Shown here piece after piece: positions 7,809-17,237 of a stretch of 64,000 bases of DNA. The notes under the pieces were generated by a model. The model worked only from the letters and a program-made list of their open reading frames with translations. It did no database searches and was not told the origin of the DNA. A program made the position numbers and the translations under genes. How positions within the stretch are numbered: position 1 is the stretch's first letter; each line of letters starts with the position of its first letter. This DNA is from JBARKJ01 sp963698885. GTDB lineage: Bacteria; Nitrospirota; JACRHJ01. The stretch is taken from NCBI GenBank assembly GCA_963698885.1, contig CAVOSJ010000003.1, forward strand, positions 62,001-126,000. Reading direction: 5' to 3'.

Positions 7809-8997
7809 CAATGAAAAAATACCATTTCTGGACCTTGTCACTCCCCATCTGGAGCTTGAGGAAGAGCTGGTGGACGTTTTCCGTAACGCCATAAGGACGG
7901 GAAGGTTCATCGGCGGAAACGAGGTGGAGGAGTTCGAGAGGGAGTTCGCACTGCACTGCGACGCGGAATACTGCGTCGGAGTCGGCAGCGGGACGGATGC
8001 GCTGAGGTTCGCTTTGATAGCGGCTGGCGTCAAGCAGGGAGAGACGGTAATCACCGTGCCCAACACCTTTATCGCGACTACCGAAGCCATCACTCAGGTC
8101 GGCGCGACAATAGGCTTCGTCGATATAGACGAGCGCACATACAACATGGACCCGGCCAGGCTCAGGGATTACCTGGAAACCAGGTGCAAAAAGGATAGTG
8201 CGTCGGGCCGTCCCGTAAACATTGAGACTGGAAGAGTTGTCTCGGCGGTAATACCCGTCCATCTCTACGGTCAGATGGCCGATATGGACCCGATAATGGA
8301 GCTTGCGGAGCAGTACAAACTGATAGTGATCGAGGACGCGTGCCAGGCGCACGGCGCTGAATATTTTTCGCGGAAAGAGGGCTGCTGGAAAAAGGCCGGG
8401 TCTATCGGGCACGCCGCCGCCTTCAGTTTTTATCCGGGTAAAAATCTCGGCGCCTGCGGCGAAGGAGGGGCGGTAACAACCAGGTATCAGGATATCGCCC
8501 GGCAGGTCGGCATGCTGCGGGACCACGGCCAGAGCAAAAAATATTATCACGATATCGAGGGCTATAACGGCCGTCTGGACGCCATTCAGGCCGGTATCCT
8601 GCGGCGCAAGCTGATACGTCTCCCGAAATGGAATGAGAGCCGCCGCCAGGCCGCCGGCAGGTACGGCGAACTCCTTAAGGATATCGACGGAGTCGTAGTC
8701 CCGTATAAGCCGGACTGGGCAATGTGCGTTTACCACCTCTACGTTATCCGCATCGAGGAACGCGACGGGCTCAGGCGGCATCTCTCGGATAACTCCATAG
8801 ATACGGGGCTCCATTATCCCGTGCCGCTGCACCTCCAGGATGCGTATGCTCATTTCGGCTTTAAAGAAAATGATTTTCCCATATCGGAGAAAGTTGCCCG
8901 CGAGATGCTTTCTATTCCCATGTATCCGGGACTCACGTTGTCTCAGCAGCAATGCGTGGCGGAAGGCATAAGGCAGTTTATATGTCAGACGGTATAG
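7801..8997 (+). CDS. DegT/DnrJ/EryC1/StrS aminotransferase (WbpE-like)
   Basis: 398-residue PLP-dependent sugar aminotransferase. It has the glycine-rich GSGTDALRFAL loop, IEDACQAHGA, and the PLP-lysine region FSFYPGKNLGACGEGGA. Intact. It overlaps the preceding acetyltransferase by 8 nt and the next gene begins inside its end, so it is translationally coupled on both sides. It should transaminate the 3-keto sugar produced by the Gfo/Idh dehydrogenase, using glutamate. The exact nucleotide sugar is inferred from the WbpB-D-E arrangement. Confidence 0.9.
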   Translation: MNSNEKIPFLDLVTPHLELEEELVDVFRNAIRTGRFIGGNEVEEFEREFALHCDAEYCVGVGSGTDALRFALIAAGVKQGETVITVPNTFIATTEAITQVGATIGFVDIDERTYNMDPARLRDYLETRCKKDSASGRPVNIETGRVVSAVIPVHLYGQMADMDPIMELAEQYKLIVIEDACQAHGAEYFSRKEGCWKKAGSIGHAAAFSFYPGKNLGACGEGGAVTTRYQDIARQVGMLRDHGQSKKYYHDIEGYNGRLDAIQAGILRRKLIRLPKWNESRRQAAGRYGELLKDIDGVVVPYKPDWAMCVYHLYVIRIEERDGLRRHLSDNSIDTGLHYPVPLHLQDAYAHFGFKENDFPISEKVAREMLSIPMYPGLTLSQQQCVAEGIRQFICQTV

Positions 8998-10022
8998 AGA
9001 TTATAAACCCGTTGTCCTATCCCGGCTGGGATGACCTCGTCATCGCTTCCGGCAAGGGGTCGTTCTTCCACTCGTCGAACTGGGCGAGGGTCCTGCATGA
9101 GTCTTACGGCTACAAGCCGGTCTATTTTGCTTTTCCTGATGACGAAGGGCATAAGGCGTTGGTGCCACTCATGGAAGTAAAAAGCAGTATCACGGGCAAG
9201 AGGGGCGTTTCACTACCCTTTACCGATTATTGTGAGCCGATTATACCGGACGGCTGCACAATCGGCGATGTCACAGCACATATCGTCCGGTTCGGTAAGA
9301 GCTCCGGCTGGCGATACATCGAGCTGAGGAGCGGCGGCGGCATGCCTCCCTGGGTCCCGCCTTCGTCTTTTTACTACGGCCACGTGCTGGATATCTCCAG
9401 GGACGAGGAGACGTTATTCTCCTCTTTTCACAAGAGCGCGCGAAGGAATATAAAAAAGGCGGAGAAGGAAGGCATAAAAGTCACCGTATGCAGTTCATTG
9501 GACTCCATAAGGGAGTTCTACCGGTTGAACTGCATGACCAGAAAATTGCATGGCCTTCCTCCGCAGCCATACCGGTTCTTCGAAAAGGTTTATGAGCACG
9601 CCGTCTCAAAAGGGCATGGCATGGTCGTGCTTGCTGAGTACAACGGCAAAACCATAGCCGGCAGCGTGTATTTTAATTTTGGCGACAGGGCAATGTATAA
9701 GTACGGGGCTTCCGACAGGAAGCACCTGCATTTAAGGGCAAACAATTTGGTCATGTGGGAAGCTATAAGGCATTATGCAAAAAATGGCTTCAGGAGTTTC
9801 TGCTTCGGCAGGACCGAACCTGAAAACAGCGGGCTACTGCAGTTCAAGAGGGGCTGGGGCGGCCAGGAACAGGTTGTTAATTACTATAAGTACGACTTAA
9901 AACAAGACTCCTATGTCACGGAATCTTCGAAGCTCCGCGGCTTTCATAATAAAATTTTCGCAAACATGCCGGTCCCGTTCCTTAGGCTCACCGGTTATCT
10001 TTTATACAAGCATATGGGATAG
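8982..10022 (+). CDS. FemAB-like GNAT protein, EPS-associated
   Basis: 346 residues in the FemAB/peptidoglycan-bridge acyltransferase superfamily: GKGSFFHSSNWARVLHESYGY, HKSARRNIKKAEKEGI, LPPQPYRFFEKVYEH, a GNAT-like KTIAGSVYFNFGDRAMYKYGAS core and FCFGRTEPENSGLLQFKRGWG. Such proteins are regular members of exosortase/PEP-CTERM-type polysaccharide loci; their acceptor is unproven, and aminoacylation or acylation of a sugar is likely. ATG 8982 lies within the aminotransferase end; the longer possible start at 8952 has no support. Intact. Confidence 0.8.
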   Translation: MSDGIEIINPLSYPGWDDLVIASGKGSFFHSSNWARVLHESYGYKPVYFAFPDDEGHKALVPLMEVKSSITGKRGVSLPFTDYCEPIIPDGCTIGDVTAHIVRFGKSSGWRYIELRSGGGMPPWVPPSSFYYGHVLDISRDEETLFSSFHKSARRNIKKAEKEGIKVTVCSSLDSIREFYRLNCMTRKLHGLPPQPYRFFEKVYEHAVSKGHGMVVLAEYNGKTIAGSVYFNFGDRAMYKYGASDRKHLHLRANNLVMWEAIRHYAKNGFRSFCFGRTEPENSGLLQFKRGWGGQEQVVNYYKYDLKQDSYVTESSKLRGFHNKIFANMPVPFLRLTGYLLYKHMG

Positions 10023-10062
10023 GTGTGCTATAAATCGCAGGGTACTCGTGCAGGAAGTATAG

Positions 10063-11167
10063 GTGAACGTTCAGGTGGAATTACCAGTGAAAATGTGTAA
10101 CTCATCGAATTACAGCATCGCGGAAATCGACCCTCTTGTCGATGAGCGATGGGACTCATTTGTCGAGAACCATCCCTTCGGGTGGATCTGCCATCACTCC
10201 GAGTGGAAAAAGGTCTTAGAGAGGAGTTTCCGCCATCTGGTAGCCCACTATTTCGTCATTCTCCGGGGCGGCAAAATTCAGGCGGGATTGCCGGTTTTCG
10301 AGGTCAGGAGCTGGCTTACAGGCAACCGGCTTGTGAGTATCCCATTTGCCACGATCTTCGACCCGCTTATTTCATCCGATGAAGACCTGGCTGCGCTTAT
10401 AAGCGCCGTAATAGAGCTCTCCCGTGAGCGGAATATAGACAAGATAGAGATAAGGACCCTCAAATCATCTTCCTTCTTCAGTAAAACCGCTTTGGGTGCC
10501 GCGGAGTGCTATAAGCACCACTACCTGCCCCTCGACAGGCCGCCCGAAGAGCTGCTTAAAACCTTTCACCGCTCATGCGTAAGGCAGCGCATCACGCGGG
10601 CGATGAAGAGCGGTATCGAAGTGATGGAAGGGAAGACGAAGCGGACCTCCGGGACTTCTACAGGCTTCATGTGCTGAGCCGTAAAAGGCTTGCCCTGCCT
10701 CCCCAGCCCTACGCCTTTATCGAGTCGCTCTACAAAGTTTTTTATCCGCAGGGCGGGGCCTCTCTTCTCATCGGGAAAAAGGAAGGAAATCCGATCGCGG
10801 CGCTCCTCCTTTTGAAGTTCAAGGGACGGGTATCGCGGAGTTCGCGGTCTACGATGCGGCATATCTGAATATCAGCCCAATCCATCTTCTTTTCTGGGAA
10901 GCGATAAAATTAGCCGCCGCCGAAGGGTTCAGTGTATTTGACTTTGGCAGGACCTCTCCGTTTAATAAGGAACTGATGGATTTCAAGGACAGATGGGGAA
11001 CGATGGTGGCCGACATGCCGGAGTTCCATTATCCTTCGCCGGGGGTCGGGAAAAGATGAGTACAGGGAGAAAACTTTCAGCTACCGGTTTATGCGAAAAG
11101 CCTGCAAAAAGGCCCCGGCCTTCGCGCTTCCCATATCGGAAATTTCTGCTATCGCCACCTGGGGTAG
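10063..11167 (+). CDS. Second FemAB-like protein (four frameshifts)
   Basis: Paralogue of the preceding gene. The matching blocks are NHPFGWICHHSEWKKVLERSF, HRSCVRQRITRAMKSGIEV, LRDFYRLHVLSRKRLALPPQ PYAFI, ISPIHLLFWEAIKLAA and FDFGRTSPFNKELMDFKDRW. The coding track must jump near 10628, 10826, 11050 and 11128. The last piece ends HIGNFCYRHLG with stop 11165-11167, mirroring the first protein's YLLYKHMG end. The start is GTG 10063 with AGGAAG upstream; ATG 10093 is the alternative. So many single-base shifts in one gene mean either poor base quality here or a decayed duplicate. Confidence 0.7.
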
Positions 11168-11201
11168 ACAAAGTGAACAAAAAATTGATGCTACGGGGAA
11201 T

Positions 11202-11925
11202 ATGAGGCTCTCGGGTAAAATTGCCCTTATAACCGGGGGAAGCCGCGGGATCGGGAAAGAGATTGCCGGCATGCTCGCGCGCGAAGGGTCTGAAGTCGTG
11301 ATTTGCGCAAGGAATATCGGTGAACTGCGGGAAACCGCATCCGCCATCGCGCGCGCGGGCGGAAAATGCATATTCAGGGAAACCGACGTAACCGAAGAAG
11401 AGCAGGTAAATGTCCTCGTGCGGGATATTTTCGGCCGTTATGGACGGCTTGACATTCTGGTAAATAACGCGGGTGTCGGAATCTATAAACCTCTAGACGA
11501 AGTCAAGCTACGGAAGACTGGGAAAAGGTAATGAATACAAACCTCAAAGGGGCCTTTTATTGCGCAAGGGCTTCCGCCTCGGTAATGATGGCGCAGCGGA
11601 GCGGAATAATCGTCAATGTCGCTTCGGGCGCCGGAAAAGAAGGGTTCGCAAACTTGTCAATTTACTGCGCTTCCAAGTTTGGACTTCTCGGGCTTACAGA
11701 TTCGCTGAGCAAGGAATTAAGACGGTACGGAATAACGTAATTGCCGTTAACCCCGGGATATACGCGCACGGACTTCTTCAAAACGTTCCCGGAATCGTTC
11801 AGGATGCGGAGCAAGTGCCCAGGAGCCGTGCGAAAGTAGCGCGGCAAGTGTTAAACAAGATATATGCTTTAAGGAAAGATTACCGCAAGGTTGTACGATT
11901 TGCCAAGGAGAAAATATGGACATAA
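11202..11925 (+). CDS. Short-chain dehydrogenase/reductase (frameshifted)
   Basis: Classical SDR of about 240 residues: TGGSRGIGKEIAGMLAREG cofactor loop, NNAGVGIYKPL, the catalytic region with SGAGKEGFANLSIYCASKFG (S, YxxxK) and VNPGYTRTDFF. The frame shifts near 11507, 11735, 11758 and 11800-11835. The last part (VARQVLNKIYALRKDYRKVV) returns to a normal SDR C-terminus and stops at 11925. ATG 11202 follows GGGGA. The substrate is unknown; FabG-like SDRs in polysaccharide loci often modify sugars or lipid carriers. Confidence 0.75.
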
Positions 11926-11926
11926 G

Positions 11927-13098
11927 ATGAATATTTCCATGATTGGCTGCTGGTATAGAGGCGATATGTACTCGCACCATTTCATGAGCTTGATTCGCGG
12001 AATCACAAAAAAAGCGGAATCAATATCAAGCTGATAACCTCTAACTGCAACTGCTTCTCGAGTGCGCAAAGATTTGGAATCGCCCCGGAGGAGCTGTTAG
12101 ATAATAGCGGCAAAATTATCAGGTTGCCCTACGCGCCGCTGGAGCCTAACAAGAATGCCGGGTTTCTTAAATACAACCTCGTGAAGCATTCAAGGCTGAA
12201 TTATTTCCTCGAGATGACGCGTGGAATGTCATTCTTTTTCAGTTCAAAAGACGCGGATATCATACACTTCGACCAGGTGCTCCGGGCATTCGGGATATTA
12301 TCGTTCGCCGTGTTGCTTGCTTTCGTAAAAATGTTTGGCAAAAAAATCGTGGTAACTGTCCATGAGTTCGACCCTCTCCAGGAGAAATATAAAAGCCTGA
12401 CAAAACTTTATAATTTTACGGACAAAGTATTTGTATTTTCTGAAGACTTCAAAAAAGAACTGAAAGGTCTGGGGGTCAAGGATGAAAAGATTGAGGTAAT
12501 CCCCTATGCGGTTTCACTGGAGCCGATTAAAGATTACAAGAGAGAAGGCTTTATTTTTTTCGGAGGCCATAAGCTGCTTAAGGGAAAAGGCTTCGATACG
12601 TTGCTCGACGCATTGAAGCTCGTACAGAAAAAAGGAAGAAAAACCCGGGTAGTCATTTATACAGGCAAAGGATGCAGCGGTCTTGAAGATGGAAAACGTA
12701 AGGTCATCGAGAAAGGGCTTGAGGAATTTATTTCATGGAGCGATTTCTTGCGCGGCCCGGCGCTTTCGGAAGCTTATCAAAAAAGCATAGGTTGTCTGAT
12801 ACCTTTTACCGGCGGTTCCGGAAGGCATCCGGCAACATCCGCCATGGCTAACGCAACCCCTATAATTGCGACCAGAAAGGCCGCGCTTCCTGAATATGTC
12901 GGAGACGCAGGTCTTTTTATAAACGAAGGGGCGGCTAAGGAGCTTGCGGAAGCCATGATACGTCTTCTTGATCACCCTGAGCGTCGCGGTGTCCGCCGGC
13001 GCAAAACTGAGAGAAAGGGCGGAAAAGTTTTTCAGCGCGGACGTATTTCCGAGCGGCTCGTGGCCGTTTATCATGACGTTAATAAGTCAACGGCATAG
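11927..13098 (+). CDS. Glycosyltransferase family 4 (frameshifted)
   Basis: A GT-B glycosyltransferase of about 390 residues. The N-terminal piece from ATG 11927 (MNISMIGCWYRGDMYSHHFM) is out of frame with the rest because of a shift in an A-rich run near 12010; SGINIKLITSNCNCFSSA continues correctly. The donor-binding half has FFGGHKLLKGKGFDTLLDAL, IPFTGGSGRHPATSAMANAT and PEYVGDAGLFINEG. Two compensating shifts near 12978 and 13045 scramble about 22 residues of the C-terminal end. It should add a sugar to the growing lipid-linked repeat unit at the cytoplasmic face. Confidence 0.75.
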
Positions 13099-13166
13099 CA
13101 GGAAGGTAGAGGACCTTATTTATTCTAATGTGTAAATATATGGTGAATGATCAATGAAAAGCGCCC

Positions 13167-14105
13167 ATGCAAAGAAGCGGCGTTCATTCCCTGAACAGCC
13201 TGTATTATATATTCAAGCCCCTTTTCCCGCGTCGGCTTCAGCTGTGTGTCAGGCGCAAGGTTATTCAATTTCAGTCAAAAAAATACGCGGATATATGGCC
13301 GATTGATGAAAATTCCGCCCGAGTCCCCGACGGATGGCATGGTTGGCCGTCGGGAAAGAAATTTGCTTTAGTCCTCACGCATGATGTCGAATCTTCGGAA
13401 GGACAGGAGAGATGTCCGGACCTCATGAAGCTGGAGGAGAGACTTGGTTTCAGGTCGTCATTTAATTTTGTCCCGCTTCGCTATGCGGTTTCTCCTTCGC
13501 TTCGTAAATCTCTCGTGGAAAGAGGTTTCGAAGTTGGGGTGCATGGTCTGTACCATGACGGGAAATATTATCTGACAAGAAATACCTTCGCGGAGAGGGC
13601 AAAAAAGATAAACCATTATCTCAAGGAATGGAATAGCGTCGGATACCGCGCCCCCGCGATGTTCAATAAACTGGAATGGTTCCATGACCTTAATATTGAA
13701 TACGACGCTTCTACTTTCGATACCGACCCATTCGAACCGAATGCAAAAGGAGTCGGGACAATCTTTCCATATTTTGTGAAATGCGAGAAGGCGAAAAAAA
13801 CATTCGTCGAACTGCCATATACCCTTGCGCAGGATTTTACCTTATTCGTCCTTATGCATAAGGACAATATCGATATCTGGAAGAGGAAGCTGGACTGGGT
13901 GGCAAAGCATGGCGGAGTCGCGCTCATAAATACGCATCCCGACTACATGAAATTCGGCCGGGGAGCATGCGGGAATGAACAATATCCGGCTGAGCGCTAC
14001 TCTGAGTTTTTCGAATACGTAAATTATCGGTACAAGGGCGAATACTGGGATGTCCTGCCCAGAGAAATCGCGAGATTCTGGTCGGAGAGGTATAGGGTCG
14101 AATAA
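13167..14105 (+). CDS. NodB-like polysaccharide deacetylase domain protein
   Basis: 312 residues with a divergent NodB-homology (CE4) fold: ALVLTHDVESSEGQ carries the metal-binding T-H-D, VGVHGLYHDGKYY the HxxxH-like pair, and GYRAPAMFN the family's RAP motif. It resembles deacetylases of PEP-CTERM-type EPS loci. It may remove acetyl groups from amino sugars of the polymer. No signal peptide is obvious, so it may act before export or be membrane-associated. ATG 13167 has no clear Shine-Dalgarno; an out-of-frame ATG at 13154 precedes it, so an indel near the start is possible. Confidence 0.75.
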   Translation: MQRSGVHSLNSLYYIFKPLFPRRLQLCVRRKVIQFQSKKYADIWPIDENSARVPDGWHGWPSGKKFALVLTHDVESSEGQERCPDLMKLEERLGFRSSFNFVPLRYAVSPSLRKSLVERGFEVGVHGLYHDGKYYLTRNTFAERAKKINHYLKEWNSVGYRAPAMFNKLEWFHDLNIEYDASTFDTDPFEPNAKGVGTIFPYFVKCEKAKKTFVELPYTLAQDFTLFVLMHKDNIDIWKRKLDWVAKHGGVALINTHPDYMKFGRGACGNEQYPAERYSEFFEYVNYRYKGEYWDVLPREIARFWSERYRVE

Positions 14106-14197
14106 CGGTATCACGCGACTTATAAAGAGAAGGCATTCGGTGGACATAAGTCCTCTCCTGCGGCATTGAAAGAAATTATATTCCACCTGGAGGTTTT

Positions 14198-15388
14198 ATG
14201 AAGGCCTGCATGCTCGCATATACGTTTTACGAGACCGACAACCGTGTGCGCAGGTACGCCGAAGCCCTTTCGGAGAGAGGCGACAGCGTTGAAGTCATAT
14301 CGCTCAAGCGTGATGAAGGCCAACCCGACGAAGAGATTGTGAACGGGGTCAGGGTATTCAGGATCCAGACGAGAGTGGTAAACGAGCGGGGAAAGCTTCC
14401 CCACCTCCTGAGGCATCTGATTTTCCTTGTAAAGTCATCATTTTTCCTCATAAAGAAAAGCATTATGTCTCCCTACGACATTATCCACGTCCATTCCGTC
14501 CCGGATTTTGAGGTCTTTGCGGCCTGGTTCCCCAAATGTCTGGGCACGAGAATTATCCTTGACCTTCATGAGATAGTCCCTGAATTCTACGCCGAAAAAT
14601 TCAAAGTCAGTGAGCGGTCGGTTATCTTCAGGGCGCTGAAACTCATAGAAAAAGCGTCCGCGCGTTTTGCCGACCACGTAATAATCGTGAACCATTTGCT
14701 GGAAGAAAAGCTAATCTCACGCTCGGTCAACAAAGAAAAGTGCGACACGTTCATCAACTATCCCGCAGGCGCCCTTTTTACCATCTCGCCCAAAAAGCCA
14801 GAGAAGAGTGACAGGTTCGTTATGATCTACCCGGGTTCTCTTAACTGGCATCAGGGACTCGATATTGCAATCAAAGCCTTCCACCTCGTCAAAGACAGGC
14901 TTCCGGATGCAGAGTTTCATATCTATGGGGAGGGCAGCGCGCAGCCTGAACTGGAAAATTTGATCCGGGTGCTTAATTTCAGTTCGAGAGTAATTCTAAA
15001 AGGAGTTCTCCCATCAAACGAAATGGCCAGTGTGATGGCAATGGCAGACTTGGGCATCGTGCCTAAGAGGGCGGATTCCTATGGAAACGTGGCATTCAGC
15101 ACCAAGATATTAGAGTTCATGGCCCTTCGCGTGCCTGTAATCGCATCCGATACGCGAATAGATAAATATTATTTTAACGATTCCAATATAAGATTTTTCA
15201 AATCCGGTGACGAAAAAAGTTTAGCCGAAGCGATATTTTACCTTGCGAAAAACCCTGAAGTCGGGAAGCGAATGGCAGAGAACGGATACCGGCATGCGGC
15301 CGCAAACAACTGGGAAGTAAAGAAGCACGACTACCTGTCTCTTGTTGACAGGTTGGTTGGAGAAGGGTGCCGCGAGGAGGTGCAATAA
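14198..15388 (+). CDS. Glycosyltransferase family 4
   Basis: 396-residue intact GT-B glycosyltransferase: ETDNRVRRYAEALSERGDSV at the start, DIIHVHSVPDFEVFAAW, ILDLHEIVPEFY, and the nucleotide-sugar site YPGSLNWHQGLDIAIKAFHL with YGEGSAQPELENL and STKILEFMALRVPVIASD. GGAGG precedes ATG 14198 by 5 nt. It lies within the EPS operon, 3 nt upstream of the next gene, and likely transfers a hexose or hexosamine. Donor and linkage cannot be told from sequence. Confidence 0.88.
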   Translation: MKACMLAYTFYETDNRVRRYAEALSERGDSVEVISLKRDEGQPDEEIVNGVRVFRIQTRVVNERGKLPHLLRHLIFLVKSSFFLIKKSIMSPYDIIHVHSVPDFEVFAAWFPKCLGTRIILDLHEIVPEFYAEKFKVSERSVIFRALKLIEKASARFADHVIIVNHLLEEKLISRSVNKEKCDTFINYPAGALFTISPKKPEKSDRFVMIYPGSLNWHQGLDIAIKAFHLVKDRLPDAEFHIYGEGSAQPELENLIRVLNFSSRVILKGVLPSNEMASVMAMADLGIVPKRADSYGNVAFSTKILEFMALRVPVIASDTRIDKYYFNDSNIRFFKSGDEKSLAEAIFYLAKNPEVGKRMAENGYRHAAANNWEVKKHDYLSLVDRLVGEGCREEVQ

Positions 15389-15390
15389 AT

Positions 15391-16263
15391 ATGTCATTAC
15401 GTGCTGACCGTTTCCTCACCCTTCGCGTGATCTCGCCTCTTAAGGCACTGGTTAAGACTGCGGGAGCGCTTCGCATACCGATACTCATGTACCACAGCAT
15501 TTCCCGCGATACCGAGCATGGCGTACATCCTTATTACCGGATTGTCACGACTCCGGAAGTTTTCACGCAACACATGACTTTCTTGACTGACCATGGATAC
15601 CAGGCAATATCGCTTGGCGCCGCAGTCAGGCTCTTGCGCGGGGAATACGGTGTCAGCGAGAAAATGCCCGCCAAACCGGTTGTCATAACTTTCGACGACG
15701 GGTATCGGGATTTCTATTTCAACGCATACCCTATCCTTGACAAATATGGATTCTCCGCCAACGTATTTCTTCCGGCCGCGCTGATCAAAGACAGGCCCGG
15801 GCAGTTCAAAGCAAGACAATGTCTGACTTGGCGGGAAGTAAAAGAACTCCACAATGAGGGAATTGTTTTTGGCTCCCACACCATGACGCACCCCCAATTA
15901 AGGACTATGCGGAAGGCCGATATAGAGTTTGAATTAAGGTGTTCCAAAGATACGATCGAAGACAGATTGGGGTCCACGGTGGAATCCTTTTCTTATCCGT
16001 ACGCATTTCCTGAAGGTGATGCGTCATTTGTCGCTTATCTTTTAAACGCGCTGATGCAATATGGATATAAGAGCGGCGTCAGCACAATAATCGGCAGGGC
16101 GACGCCGGGGAAAAATGTCCTTTTCCTTAAACGCATACCCGTGAACTCCTGCGATGATAATAAATTATTTCATGCAAAATTAGAGGGCGCGTATGACTGG
16201 CTACACTCCGTGCAGCGCGCGAGCAAGTCAATAAGGAGCCGGCCATGGCATTCATATCTGTAA
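15391..16263 (+). CDS. NodB polysaccharide deacetylase
   Basis: 290 residues with a full CE4 domain: ILMYHSIS at the start, the catalytic VVITFDDGYRDFYFNAYPIL (D-D metal/catalytic pair), FGSHTMTHPQLRTM (HxxxH zinc ligands) and SFSYPYAFPEGD. It hydrolyses N-acetyl groups on amino-sugar polymers or precursors. Start ATG 15391 is preferred because GAGGAGG from the end of the upstream gene precedes it; an in-frame start 24 nt earlier has no Shine-Dalgarno. The 3' end overlaps the following glycosyltransferase by 19 nt. Confidence 0.88.
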   Translation: MSLRADRFLTLRVISPLKALVKTAGALRIPILMYHSISRDTEHGVHPYYRIVTTPEVFTQHMTFLTDHGYQAISLGAAVRLLRGEYGVSEKMPAKPVVITFDDGYRDFYFNAYPILDKYGFSANVFLPAALIKDRPGQFKARQCLTWREVKELHNEGIVFGSHTMTHPQLRTMRKADIEFELRCSKDTIEDRLGSTVESFSYPYAFPEGDASFVAYLLNALMQYGYKSGVSTIIGRATPGKNVLFLKRIPVNSCDDNKLFHAKLEGAYDWLHSVQRASKSIRSRPWHSYL

Positions 16264-17192
16264 TAATCGTAAGTTGGAATGCAAAAAAATATCTTGAGGA
16301 GTGTCTGGATTCTATTATTAACCATTCGTTGCCCAATGGTACGGAGATAATAGTCGTGGATAACGCTTCATCCGACGGCTCTCCCGATGCGGTACGAGAC
16401 GCATTTCCCGGAGTCCGTCTCATACGCAACGACGATAATTATGGATTTGCAAAGGCTAACAATATAGGTATTGCCGCCAGTACGGGCGAATATGTTTTTT
16501 TCATCAACTCTGATGTCGTAGTGAAAGCGGGCTGCTTTGAAAAGATGATCACATATATGGACGGTCATCAGGACATAGGCGTCCTCGGACCCAGAATACT
16601 TGGTACAAACGGCGCGGTGCAGCGGTCTTGCATGGGGTTTCCGACATTGGGGAACTCTTTGTGCAGGGCGCTCGCGCTCGATTTGATTTTCCCCGGTGTG
16701 AAGTTATTCGGGGGAGAGATGATGGCTTACTGGCCGCATGACGATATCCGGTCTGTCGATGTGATAAATGGATGCTTCTGGATGGTCAGGCGAAAAGCCT
16801 TGCAGGCGGCAGGACCGTTGGATGAAAGATTTTTTATCTACGGAGAGGACATTGACTGGTGCAAGCGGTTTCATGACAAAGGATGGGAGGTGGTCTTCTA
16901 TCCTGAAGCGGAGGCAGTCCATTACGGGGGAGCGAGCTCCGCTAACGCACCCTTGAAATTCTTTATCGAAATGCAACGGGCGGATTACCAGTATTGGAAA
17001 AAACACCACACTGCCCTGGCTTCAACCGCGTTCCTGTTTATACGTCTTCTTCATCACGCAGTCAGGTTTGCGGGAGGGATAGCGTCATATCCATTCAGGC
17101 GGAAAAAGAGGCCGGAAGCGCTTTATAAAATCAAGCGTTCTCTGGCGTCAATAAAGTGGTCGCTCAATTTTTTGATTATCCCGCAGCGATGA
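16245..17192 (+). CDS. Glycosyltransferase family 2 (rhamnosyltransferase-like)
   Basis: 315-residue inverting GT-A enzyme. Seen: ISVIIVSWNAKKYLEECLDS, IIVVDNASSDGSPDAV, YGFAKANNIGI, VFFINSDVVV (DxD-like), GCFWMVRRKALQAAG and ERFFIYGEDIDWCKRF (catalytic ED). The overall pattern matches WbbL-type rhamnosyltransferases, so dTDP-rhamnose is a plausible donor, not proven. ATG 16245 lies in the overlap with the deacetylase and follows AAGGAG. Intact. Confidence 0.88.
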   Translation: MAFISVIIVSWNAKKYLEECLDSIINHSLPNGTEIIVVDNASSDGSPDAVRDAFPGVRLIRNDDNYGFAKANNIGIAASTGEYVFFINSDVVVKAGCFEKMITYMDGHQDIGVLGPRILGTNGAVQRSCMGFPTLGNSLCRALALDLIFPGVKLFGGEMMAYWPHDDIRSVDVINGCFWMVRRKALQAAGPLDERFFIYGEDIDWCKRFHDKGWEVVFYPEAEAVHYGGASSANAPLKFFIEMQRADYQYWKKHHTALASTAFLFIRLLHHAVRFAGGIASYPFRRKKRPEALYKIKRSLASIKWSLNFLIIPQR

Positions 17193-17237
17193 ATCGGCAG
17201 TGACTTTTGGGCGCCGACTATTAAAGAGGCATCTAAG

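Noticed and set aside
7732..8952. 406-codon frame opposite the aminotransferase
   Set aside because: Antisense shadow; the sense gene has the PLP-lysine motif and family length.
10149..10382. Overlapping frames within the second FemAB gene
   Set aside because: Their translations do not resemble proteins; the FemAB frame is supported by alignment with its paralogue.
11927..13098. Programmed frameshifting as explanation for the GT4 and similar genes
   Set aside because: The breaks occur at different kinds of sequence, often with compensating shifts, and in many unrelated genes; read errors are simpler.
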